From: Larimichthys crocea
Taxonomy: Eukaryota > Chordata > Actinopteri > Sciaenidae
Direction of reading: 5' to 3'
Length of the DNA: 64,000 nt
Assembly (NCBI RefSeq): GCF_000972845.2
Contig: NC_040028.1
Location: forward strand, 8,485,198 to 8,549,197
Made by a program: the position numbers and the translations under genes. Position 1 is the first letter of the stretch; each line of letters opens with the position of its first letter. Below are positions 29,201-41,900 of the stretch, one piece after another. Under the pieces are notes generated by a model that searched no databases, was not told the DNA's origin, and saw nothing but the letters and a program-made list of their open reading frames with translations.

Positions 29201-32200
29201 GAATAAAACCCTGATTTCCTGTTACTTGTGGTCACCATGGTAGGCACAGGAAGTACCACTGAAAGTTGCTAGGGCAGACATTCGAATGAGACATTGCGGC
29301 CACGAGGGAGAGATCAACTCAAGGTTATCTAGAGTCACCAAAGCGCCCTGAGGGGAACCCGCATAAGGTTTGTTTTCCATCGCTCTAGTGATAAGTCAAC
29401 TTCAATCATAATCGGGGACGTGAAGTCAGCCAAGCGTCAGTATGTGGGTAAAACAAATCAGCATACGTATTCAACTAGGTTAGTTTGTATAGTATAAAAG
29501 CAATTTAGCTAGTCTGTTCAGCCCATCAGCACTGAGAACACTGATATGAATTAAGGTAATATCTTTTTATCTGTTTCCTTGGATGACCTCGGCAGATTTT
29601 ATTCCTCCGAGGCTGAAACAAACAAATATATAAATATATATAATAAACTAAATTGAGAAAGACACAGAGGAGCAAAAAAGACGATAGCAAAGTCATCCAT
29701 TGCATTATCTCTATTTGTGTGTGTGGGTGTGTGATTCCTTTAGCTGACTGGACAGTGTTTGGGCCACAGGAATGCCGGCCATGATTCAGCACATTGCCTG
29801 CATGTTTAGGGGAATGACAGTGGCAGCCCACTAAAGCTTAAAAATAAAAATGCACGGCTAAAAATGAAAGCATCGTAAAACTTCACTACATAGTCAGACG
29901 TCACACAAATATCAAGTCACACATGCCGTACATGACATGTTTAAAAACTACAAAATAATGATTCCTTTAATTTTCTGTTTAATAAGACGGCTTCACCAAC
30001 AAATGATGAGAACCGTTTAAGTAGCTTTAATACATAGTGTTACAATAACAGTGTCTCCCACTTAGACCTATCTAAACCTCATGTTAACATGTCCACATCT
30101 TTTTTTAAAGATTTAAAATAATACTATTTCCCTTCTGGAGGTCTCTGTTCTCGCAGGCATAGTTTCTTTTGTTGCCATAGAAATTAAGCACGTGGGCATC
30201 AGGAACGTACTGTATATACAGGATGCTTAAAACGCCTATAGAAAGTACTTCACTCAGTGTTCACCCACAACACAATACGTTTATATATCCCAAAAGCAGT
30301 TTGGGTTTAGATTTAAAATATTAGCGCCTATGTTGTCCTTAACTAATAAATGAAGTGAATCAACACGTCTTATTCACACAAGAAACGAGGCAAACAATGA
30401 ACCTCATGAACCCAAAAGAACAGCTCAGCCTGAGTGTCATGAAATGAATGAAACAACTGGTCATAGATAGGACTCATAACACCAAAAATATCCATTAAAA
30501 TAAAATGAATCATGTTGTGATGACTCTACAATGTCCAAAGCAGTGATTCTCAAACTGTGGTGGTACGCGAGCTCCCTCTGATGGTACGCCGAGCAATCAA
30601 CAATTTAAAAAAAAAATGAAATACAGTCGTCCCTCGCTATATCGCGGTTCACTTTTCGCAGGCTCGCTGTTTTCTCTTTTTTTGGTGCAATTTTGCATGC
30701 TTTTTTTTTTTACAGTGTACTGTACAGTATGAACGCGCATTGTGTTCTGCGTCCTAAATTTTGGATCTATAGCTAATTTCCCTGTTTATGACAACTGTAC
30801 TGACTCAGCTGTTCAAATTATATTAAGTTATGCATAATTAACAANNNNNNNNNNTTTCCCTTGGATGTGATAGCTCTCCGGAATAAAACCCTGATTTCCT
30901 GTTACTTGTGGTCACCAGGGTAGTACCACTGAAAGTTGCAGGGCAGACATCGACGAATGAGACAGGGCGGCCACGAGGGGAGAGATCAACTCAAGGTTAT
31001 CTAGAGTCACCAAAGTGCCCTGAGGGGACCGCATGAGGTTTGTTTTCCATCGCTCAGTGATAATCAACTTCAATCATCAATAATCGGGGACGTGAAGTCA
31101 GGCTAGTCTGTTCAGCCCATCAGCACTGGAACACTGATATGAATTAAGGTACTATCTTTTTATCTGTTTCCTTGGATGACCTCGGCAGATTTTATTCTCC
31201 GAGGCTGAACAAACAAATATATAAATATAATATAATAAACTAAATTGAGAAAGACACAGAGGAGCAAAAAAGACGATAGCAAAGTCATCCATTGCATTTC
31301 TCTATTTGTGTGTGGGTGTGTGATTCCTTTAGCTGACTGGACAGTGTTTTGGGCCACAGGAATGCCGACCATGATTCAGCACATTGCCTGCAGGTTAGGG
31401 GAAGTGACAGTGGCAGCCCACAAAGCTTAAAAATAAAATGCACGGCTAAAAATGAAAGCACCGTAAAACTTCACACATAGTCAGACGTCACAAAAATATC
31501 AAGTCACACATGCCTTACATGACATGTTTAAAAACTACAAAATAATGAATCCTTAATTCTGTTTAATAAGACAGCTTCACCAACAAATGATGAGAACCGT
31601 TTAAGTAGCTTAATACATAGTGTTACAATAACAGTGTCTCCACTTAGACCTATTTAAACCCATGTTAACATGTCCACATCTTTTATTAAAGATTAAAAAT
31701 AATACTATTTCCCTTCTGGAGGGTCTCTGTTCTCGCAGGCATAGTTTCTTTTGTTGCCATAGAAATTAAGCACGTGGGCATCAGGAACGTACTGTATATA
31801 CAGGAGCTTAAAACGCCTATAGAAAGTACTTCACTCAGTGTTCACCCACACACAATACGTTTATATATCCCAAAAGCAGTTTGGGTTTAGATTTAAAATA
31901 TTAGCACCTATGTTGTCCTTAACTATAAATGAAGTGAATCAACACGTCTTATTCAACACAGAAACAAGGCAAACAATGAACCTCATGAACCCAAAAAACA
32001 GCTCAGCCTGAGTGTCATGAAATGAATGAGACAACTGTCATAGATAGGACTCATAACAACCAAAAATATCCATTAAAATAAAATGAATCATGTTGCGATG
32101 ACTCTATAAGTCCAAAGCAGTGATTCTCAAACTGTGGTGGTAGCGAGCTCCCTCTGATGGGACCCGAGCAATCGACAATTTTTAAAAAAAATGATATAAA

Positions 32201-32830
32201 TGAATTTAAAATATGAGATTATATTATATATAAAATCCTGTGTAAGTACTACTAAAATTGCACAGCAAACTCTGTGGCTGGGAAGTGAAACCAGGGCAAA
32301 AAAAAAAAAAAAAGTGTCAAAAACTGCAGTTCCTCAAATGTCCACTTAAGGCTGGCTACAGGACGAGTCAGCCTCTATAAGCCCCCGTGTTAAAATGTCC
32401 AACTTCACAGCAGAAATAAACAAGTTTACAGCCTGCAACAAAACAGGTTTGGATCTATAGCTAATTTCCCTGTTTATGACAACTGTACTGACTCAGCTGT
32501 TCAAATTATATTAAGTTATGCATAATTAACAACATGGGCACTTTGTTGACAGGTAGATGCTGTTACAAATGGCTTGTTTGAGCAACCAGGCTTCATTTGG
32601 CCCGCCTCAGGTTTGACGATGATCCACATCTTTGATTTTTAGATTAGATGGGGGGCGTAAAAGTCAGGACTGCCAAGATGGCGGTGGCCAGAGTCACAGA
32701 TTTAAAGCTTCGAACCAGCTCTGCAGTAACCTGTGGGCGACATCACGCATACGGTGTCCATTTACGATGTCATTGGTCTAGAGTTTATTTATTTTGATGC
32801 ATTTCAGACCCCTTCAGGCGAAAGACCATA

Positions 32831-32861
<31 letters not shown>

Positions 32862-32935
32862 CAGCCTGTATGTTCAAGTACAAAAGGAAGCAAAATGAAA
32901 ACAGGTTAGACTATCATAACACTGTGTGTGTGTGT

Positions 32936-32978
<43 letters not shown>

Positions 32979-35900
32979 ATGTGTGTGCAGTGTATGCTCA
33001 GGGGGTGGGAGGGCAATTTTCTCATAGATGAAAGGCAGGCTAAAAACACAATCCATTATCATCCATTACGAGCCATTAGTTTTCCCACCGCACTCTTAAG
33101 TGAAACAATCCTGTATTGATGGAAAAATAAACCATGTGAAAGAAGAAAGGGGGCAGAGACGAATGAAATCAGCTGCACAGAGCTCACAAATAATCAAGCG
33201 ACAAAGACGTGAGGTGATTTATAGAAAGACGCAGGTGTGAGTGTTTTTTATAAACCTCCTCTTCATCAACATACACTAAACTGCTTACAATCTCCTTTCA
33301 CCATTTGCCTTAGAGAGATATAGTAAATATTCTTCAGTGTGTAGGGAGACCTCCCTCCCTCTCCTCCCTCATACACAGCATGTTGCTGCTCTGCTGTGTT
33401 CTCGTGTTCTCTGGCTCGGTCTGCGCAATAGGAATGGGGGAGGCGTCAGCAGCATAACAAATAACAAACACTGTTTACTTTCAGTGATGTGCAACTGTAG
33501 AAAAACAAGGGCACTATATGAAAAAAAAAGGCAACAGCTCAAAATATTGTTGCATTTGCAACAACAACCGAAAAAAAAAGACAAATCAATTTGACTGTTT
33601 GTCATGACACCAGCAAACAATTCTCACTACTTAGTCTGTGTGTCCACGAATCATCCAGCTTTTTTCAAAAAGTGAAATAAGAAAAAACTAAAATATAGTT
33701 TAAAAAAAATAGCAGCATCTTATTTGTAAGGTCTAATAAAATAGTTTTACAAAATTATTATTCTATTGGATTCAGCAGCCTTTAATAAATGCCTTTTTTT
33801 GGAGAGGAGAATAACTGTTCAAACATAAATACACTAAATATTAAGAAGTGGCAATATTTAACGTTTTATTACATGAAAATGTAAAAAAGAAAAAGTTATT
33901 TTGTTAAAAATTACAAAACGGAGCTTTACTTCCAGGAAAATGGACCACAAGAACCTAGAAATAACTATCGGCTCATATCAAAAGACAAATACTCAACTAA
34001 ATAAATCAATTTAATAAATAAATAAATACTTGTAAGTAAAAGTTAAAAATAATAATAAAAGGTTTTAATAAAAGAATAAAATGTATCTTATATGTCAGAG
34101 CTGGAAATAAATATCGTTTTAAGACATTGCATATATATTATAATGTTTACAATTTTGAAAATACTATATTTTAATATATTTTTTTTATCTTCCTTATATT
34201 TTTACTTAATGTCTGTTATGCACCAATAACAATTAAATAACTTCTTTTTTTTTTTTCACATCTACAAACACTGGGGGTCCTCTCCCATAGAGTTTGCCAT
34301 GTTTCTACAGTAGCCCAGAATGGACAAACCAAACAAATGCTCTGGATAAGGAAGTTTGCTTTTTTTTGCAGCCATGTTAGCGTTGCCCCACTGACAGTAT
34401 AAAGAATGGACGTTGTGAAGTGACCCACAGGTTTCTGAAAAGTTGTTTTGAAGTTCAGATTGTGGACGTGGATCATCGATAGACCTGAGGTTGGCCAAAT
34501 GACGCCTGGTTGCTCAGACAAGCCACCAATACTGGCACCTACCTGTCAATCAAAGCGTCTATGCTGTTAATTGTGCATAACTTCGCAGCTACAGAGGTTG
34601 CCGCTTGTTTCTCCCATAATGCCCAGAATGCGATGGGGTTGTAATCCTGCAACTATACCTCTAGACGCCACTAAAGCCTACACACTGATCCTTTAAAACT
34701 ACAGCTAGGATGCTCCCTATGCAGGACAACACTGCAAACTTTATACAGCCTATAGGGGTTAAGTGTTTGATACTAAAAATACAAAATATCTCGTGTTAGT
34801 GGAGCAACACAATGGCAGGATTTATCAGAGCTGAAACAGTGATGCACATCTCCGCTCAGTCTGGTTCCATCTGGTCCGGTCTGTTCGTGGTCTGAACGAA
34901 CTTCAGTAGACCCGACTGAGTTGGGTTAGGTCAGATTGGGTCACTTCCGCTGTGTGCTGTGAATTTTGGGGATCTCGTTGATCTCCACACAATGAGCAAC
35001 AGGTCCAGCACACACTGGTGTGTCTGCACTGCCAGGGGGAAGATTAGATTCAAAACAGACAGCAGCAGAGATAGCCATCACGCTGCCAGCCAGCCAGCCA
35101 GCCAGCCTACATTCCCCTGAGCCTTCACACATTCACACACACACACTTAGGCTGCGTTCACACTGACAATAGCAAAGCGTTTAAAAAAAAAAAGAAAGAA
35201 AAGCAGCATCCTCATTCATTTCAATGAGACGACTGCGTTAGCACAGCAGGTACTTCGACAAAAAGATGCAGGCAAGTTGTACCTCGCTTTAATTTGGCCA
35301 CAACGTATCATCACTGCCACCGAGTTGCGCAGCGCATACAGTACCAGCACAACCAGAACCACTTACACAACTCATTTACAGCATGACACTGAATGCTGCT
35401 GAAGGTTTGAGACCATCAGAGCAAAAGAAAAACATATGTGTGACAGATACAGGCATATAATATGGATCAAAGCCAACAGCCAACGTTCAGTTCATTGACA
35501 GTATAAAGGACAGCGTATCTGTGACGTTACCCACAGGTTTCTGAAGAGTCATATGTGAAGCTCAGCATGTGGTGACTCTGGCTGCCGCCATCTTGGAAGT
35601 CCCGCCTCTTCTGCCCCACAGCAATTTTTAATAATATAGCAATTATATTACTTATTAAGAAAACAAAACTGGACCAACTAAGATCTTGTCCAACATGCTG
35701 ATGGAAAGCGTTGAAATAGAGAAACAGAAACTATAACTACAACATCAAAGTTCAAATGGAGACTGAACAAAAACATCTCATCTGTTAGTCAGGGCTCAAC
35801 AAAACTGAACAAGAAGCTTAAGACCGTAACACAGCATCTAAAAATAGGTCCATAGCCAGATCTCAGCACATAATAACACGACTGTCCCGTAAAAGTCCGT

Positions 35901-38900
35901 GTTCAACTCACGTCTTGTCAGTTGAATCACTGAACTTTTGAACTTTACCAACCAAGTCTCAAAACGACCACAAACCACAAAACAAACTTGTGATGGCCTT
36001 GCGATGCGATAAGTTTAGTGTGCCGCTTTGTATTGAATAGAAGGAGAAAGAAACTAACAGTAATAACTTTAAATTATGTTCATAAAATGTTTAACATGCG
36101 CTAAAGTTAATAGCTGTCTTACCTCTGTTCCACACATACGTCCTAACGAACAAAGCTAGTCAATTTAACGGACCTTCTTGTTAAAACAGTCTTCAACTAA
36201 AGTACAGGACATCAGCACACACGCAGACAGTCTGCACAAAACCACATCCTGACATACACGAGAGTCATGCATGTGGAAAGGTGCATATGATCACATTCTG
36301 TAGCCATGGCGCCGCGGGGGAGGCAGACAGTTACAGTAACACTTTGGTGTTTTTAGTGTTTTCAGTACTTTTGACATTGTTTTATGTGCAAACATGGACT
36401 TGGAACTATGGAGATTAGTGATTTATCTTTTTCCTGTTATACTGACTACTTCGTCACACATAGGGTGACAAGTAAAGCCACAGCTCTCTTGTTTATACTC
36501 AAGAATAGCTGTTAGCACTAAGCAGCACTAGCATACTCTCTGTGGAAAGACCAGAGGTTGATGCTGAAGTGAGGAGAAGGAGACGGGGATGCACAGCTGG
36601 ATTTAAACGTCAGGAGGCAAAAAGACCATACAAACCATGTGTACCGTCTGTTATCATGGGAAATGTAAGATATCTCCACAATAAGATGGAGAGTGTAGCA
36701 TCACAGAGACTGAATGAACTCACTTCGGACTCACTGGTAACTCTGGACAACTTTCAACTTGTGAGAGCGGACAGTTGAAGACAGACAGGAGAGCAGGGAG
36801 AGAGAGGACACAGCAAAAGGAAACATCCATGGACCACAGGCCAGAGTCAGAACCGGGTCGCTGCAGGAAGTACTCCACCAGTTGAGCAACAAGAGTGCCC
36901 CTATCCACCTTGTATATTGTGATCTGCTGTAACAAGTGAATTTCTCCAGTGTGTAATCAATAGAGTCCATCTTATCCCACCATAAAATATTAGTCATGTT
37001 TTGCTCATGTCATTAAACATTTCACACCCTCCTCTAATCACAGATTTACCATGAATGGCCTGTAAACAGTCTGCCCATGCACACATAGAAACCACCCACA
37101 CTAAAAACAGTTTTATAGCTGTGCCTTTGGAGTTGATTTATGAGTGCAGGGTCATCCCACACGTTAAAATCTGAAAATATGTTGACAGCAGACTACAGGA
37201 ACTGTTCGACCACTGAAAAGACGCCCAGCCAGAACACTCTTGTAAATACATTCCTACCACAAAGAGAACAAATCAGCTTTTATTAGAGGAGTGGGCTCCT
37301 GCAATTAATACACAAAGGGGAAAAAAAAGACCCTAGGTCTTAGACATGCTTCCATTAAAGGTGCAATTACTTATAATTTACTGCCTCTCTGCCGAAAATG
37401 ACCATTTTCCGCAGGAAAGTGAAAGTAATCAATACCAGTTGATCCTGTTGCCACAGTGAGATTTAGAGCTATAACTCAACAACACTGGACATCCGCTTTT
37501 AGGGTAATTGTGGTGATGATATCACCATGTGACGTGATTACTTTTTAAAATTCTGTTTAATAGACATAGAAAGGCGATATCAAGCTTTCTAAACGGTCAG
37601 AGACAGAGCAACGATGTGTGTTGGGCTGGGAATGGTTCATGGTCCGGGTTGTCTGAACTACACAGTTAAAAACAACCTGAAAAACTTCCACAGAGTTTCA
37701 TCGACACAACTCCCACAACTCTAAGAGCTTCACAATATTCAATACTTTTTTATAAAATCACCTAGACTTTGAAGTACAAGCCCTGCATTTTAAATTATTA
37801 TGCCATTCCCCTCGTTTGTTCTGAAAGCTTAACCTGAAAAGTGTTAACAACTGTTGTTGTCAATTACGAACACAGTCACGAGTCAGAAAGTTGAAAGAAA
37901 GCTGGACTTTAAGCTAAAACATGCATAACTCATGTTCACTCAGAACAGTGACGCACAGTTACTGAGAAGTAGCTTTAACCACTGACACTAGAAACCTGCG
38001 TCAGCCGCAGGTTTCTGAAGAGCCACTTTGAAGCTCAAGATCTGTCGTTCTAGCTGCCACCATGTTGGTTGGACTCCCAGCTAATCTAAGAATAGGCAAA
38101 GATGTGGATCATTGGCAGATCTGAGGAAGTCAGATGCCGACTTGTCTGTCAAAGCGGCCACTTATGTATAACTAAGTCTTTATATAATTTGAACAGGTTA
38201 GTTATACAAAAGTTCAGCCTCAGTACAGTTGTCAAGAACGAGGAAATTGGCTATGGAGGCCAAAACTGTTTTTTGTACCAGGCTGTAAACATGTTTATTT
38301 CTGCTGTGAAGTTGGACATTTTAACATGGTGGCTTATGGAGACTGACTCATTCTGTAGCCAGCCTCAAGTGGACGTTTAAGGTACACTTTAGCATTGTAT
38401 TCACTTCAGAGCCACGGAGGTTGCTGCTTGGCTTGAACTCAATGGCGGTATAGCGGGCTAATCAGCTGTTGAAAAGCTCTTTGGACGCTTAGTTTTCTTT
38501 ATTTTAATCTTTTTTTATTTAGTCATTTATCACATGAAATGTTCTAATAACCCTGTAAACTGTTTTCAAATATATGCTTCAGTTACCCACGGTGTGGGTT
38601 TATCTGTACTAGGATAGAAAATATATAAAACAAATTGAATTAAAAGTATCAGCAGACGATTAAAAGCTTAATTGGGACGTGTTGTTTGTGATCTTTGTCA
38701 GTGTGTGTGTGTTTGCATCAGCATTACTTTTTCTTTTTTTTGGTCTATGTAGGTTAGTTTGTTGAGAATGAGAGAGAAATATCCAGTTTTACTTTCAGCC
38801 TTCATTAGTGGAGACACTGTCAACTACTCGCGCTCGTGTGACAGCCGGTAAACTTAGAGAGAAATTAATGGTGAGCCTAATTCACCAAGACAATCTTCTC

Positions 38901-41900
38901 ATTTGTACCAAGAACTTTGGTTTCACCGGAATGCTACTTATCATCAAAGACAATAATCCACAATAATCCCCCATAGATTTCACATTCCTCAGTTAAATGT
39001 CATGTGATAACAGTAGCCATCCGCAGACCGAAACAAAACATCTTTACATCCCCAGCGATGTCCTGTAATCAACTCATCCTCCATACCTGTTTATTTGTTT
39101 CACTCGGGTATACAAAACATCCCAAAAAGCTGAGGTAATAACATTTTTCAGACGTCGGGGGGGGGGTTAAGATTGTAGGAATGACTGAAATTTGAGTAAT
39201 TTCCTGCAGCATGCTAGTGACATGAAAATCAGTTCTTAAAACATATTTAGAGGACTTTCCTCAGGCTGGTTCATCCCATAAATCATTAGCAGTGACAAAC
39301 AGAGATGGAGGGAGAGACAGACAAAGAGCGATTTAAAAAAAATCAATAAGCTTTTAGTGAAGGAAAAGGATTATATGCACTAGATCTTTCATGTCAGCAA
39401 GTAACCCAATGTCTCTCTGTGTAGAAAGAGTATTTTTAAATTTGGTCTGTGATGTCTTGTTTCAGATACCTGCCCTCTTCTGTCCTCATCTAAACAATCA
39501 TACAACCTCCGGCGTGTTTCCTCCTTTTAAAAACAACAAATGTGCTGAGAGTGTGTATGGCAATCTGTGCACCCAGCAGAAATTATGCCCCGTAAGCCAG
39601 ACGAGTCGGGATTCAAGCAAGGAGGCAAGGCGAGGTAAAATGTCGAATCACTGCAGCCACTTGATGAAGACAAGACGCGTCACATCCAGCTGAGCCCTGC
39701 GCTGACAGAGGTCGGACAGACTGTGGCGGCCTGGCCACTTTCTGCTGCCTATCTGAGAAAACAATAACACTTTTCTTCCCTCACTCACAGCTGCCACAGC
39801 AACCAGTGAAACCATCCAGTTTCAAACAGACTCTGAATGCCGAGCTGGGAACTGACGAATGCTAAAACATGTCAGTAAATCTAAAGAAGAAAGTAATGAG
39901 TAAAAAAAATCTCTTACCCATCCTCCTCTCCATCAACAGTCTTGAGACCGGCTGATGCAGTTAAGGCACTGGCGGTAGCGGCGTTGCCCTCGGCTTCTTG
40001 ACCCAGGCCAGCACTGGATCCAGACCCAGCCTCCCCTCCGGAAAGCTTGGGCAGCCCCAGCAAAGCCGACTGGTGCTGGAGAAGAAGCCGCTGGGCATCC
40101 TGCAGCTGAGTGGTGGTGAAGGTGGGCAGACTAGCGTAGAGGGCACTGGCCTGGGCGGCGTGAGCCAAGGCCTGGGCACTGCTGGGATCCTGGGTGACAC
40201 AAGATGGCTGGCTCTGAGGAACACCCTGCGGGGGCATCCTACCACTGTTCCCAGTGTTGTGGGCTTTGGGCTGGGCCTGGGGGTCGCTCTGGGTGTTGGG
40301 TGGAGGCACACTTGGTGCAGACACTTGGCTCTGATGGACTGTTGAGGGCAGCTGGGTGCCCAAACCGGGAGTTTGGATTTGTGTGGGGAGTGACTGTGGC
40401 TTCTGCTGCTGGCAATCCAGATGGCCGGGGTGGCTCTGAGGCTGCTGGCCATGACCTGGTACTCCAACATGAGAGGGCATAGTGGAGGTGGCGGCCTGAA
40501 GGGTGGAGGACTGTGTGTGAAGGAGCGCCTGTGGCTGTTGCAGGGCGCCCATCATCTGACACACTCCATTAGCTGGCCCAGAGGGAGCTGAAGCAGCTTG
40601 GTTGGACAGAGGTTGAGAGGCAGCAGCACCCTGGGGAATACTTTGGTGCTGCTGGGTGTATTCAGGTGGCCTCACCTGTGCTTGGGCTGCTTGCGGGGTG
40701 GCGGATTGCTGCTGTGGCAGGGTGGCATAGCCCATCTTCTGTTGCTGAACACCCACTAGGCCCTGTGTCGAGGCTGTGGATTGGTTAGCAACTGCCTGGG
40801 CATAGGTGAGCTGCTGCTGGTGTACAGCAGACGTAGGGTGTCCAATGGTGGTCTGGTGGATGTTTGTGGGAGCTGAGGGGGCCACAGTAGTCTTCACGTG
40901 TGAATTATTGATATCCTGGGGGTGCATGTGAGGTTGGGTTTGGGACACTCCCATGCTTAAGCCACTGGGGAGGATTCCTTGATAGCCCTGAGGAGGGGAG
41001 GCGTAATCCTGGGCATGCTGGGGTACTGGGGGTCCCCCAGTCTCTCCGCTGCACACACTCTCAGTATAATGGCTCAGTGTACTCATAGTGCTACTCACAG
41101 AACTACCACTTGTGCTTTCCCTCTCCGAGGCCCCAGCGAAACTCTCAGAGACAAACTGACGCATGCTGAGAGACCCAGTATCAGATGCAGAAGAGCTGGG
41201 AGCAGACGCTGGGGTCTCCTTGTCATAAAATTCAGTGCATGTCCATCTGCCCTTCTTAAAGGGCTCAGAGCTAGAATCCAGCTTCACCACCCTGAAGCGA
41301 GAACTGGTGGTCGCCACTGCAGGAGCAGGAGCTGGAGCAGGAGCCGGGGCAGGCTGGGCCAGAGTGGATGGTACAGGTGCTGTGGCCACAGCTGTGACGG
41401 GGACACTCATGGCCTGCAGCCCAGCAGCTGCAACCCTTCCCTGGATCCCAGTGGAGAGTCCAATCCCTCCAGAGGCACTGACAGCAGCAGCGACAGCAGC
41501 AGTAGCAGTAGCCGAAGTCGTCATAGTGATGTTGGAGATGATGTTTTGGTGTTGTTGGATCATGCCGACATTAGTGGTCGTTATAAGTTTACCCCCGGCT
41601 GCTGCTGCAACAGCACCACCTCCAACTCCGCTCCCCCCAGTGCTGCTTATCACATTGAGAGGAAAGCCACCACTGCTACTGCTAGCTATCGTGCTGATCC
41701 CCCCTCTCACAGGCACGTTGGCAGAGCTCAACATATTCACATTACTAACACTGCTGGTCTGGGGATTAACTATGCTAACTGTAGTGCCCGTAGTGGAGCT
41801 GTGCATTCCAGGGACAGATCCCGGGGCCATAACCCCCACAGGCTGAGCGACAATACTTGGAGGGGCGGCCTGGGAAACGTTCTCTTGAGGGACCCCCACG

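Larger units (their letters stand above)
29179..30844. repeat. Left copy of a 1.7-kb near-duplicate block at an assembly gap
   Basis: Matches 30859-32532 in the same orientation over almost its full length, from 'ccttggatgtgatagctctc' to 'tgcataattaacaa'. Differences are scattered one-base indels, an extra stretch of about 90 nt near 29430-29510, and a different insertion near the right end (a pogo-like fragment, 30623-30760). Confidence 0.93.
32979..39917 (-). other. tsc22d1: tsc22d1 intron 1, 5' portion
   Basis: No conserved exon is seen. It contains R1 fragments (34395-34575, 35496-35613, 38000-38385), an R2 composite (36485-36985) and AT-rich sequence. The stretch next to exon 1 (38400-39917) holds no recognisable element. 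Confidence 0.6.

Noticed and set aside
33380..33460. Short ATG frame resembling a signal peptide ([18 protein letters not shown])
   Set aside because: It stops after 23 codons, has no donor site before the stop and no downstream mature protein.
38102..38380. Open frame of 92 codons containing [20 protein letters not shown]
   Set aside because: The same peptide appears from other R1 copies (for example 57790-57990 reversed). It is repeat sequence without an intact or conserved protein.
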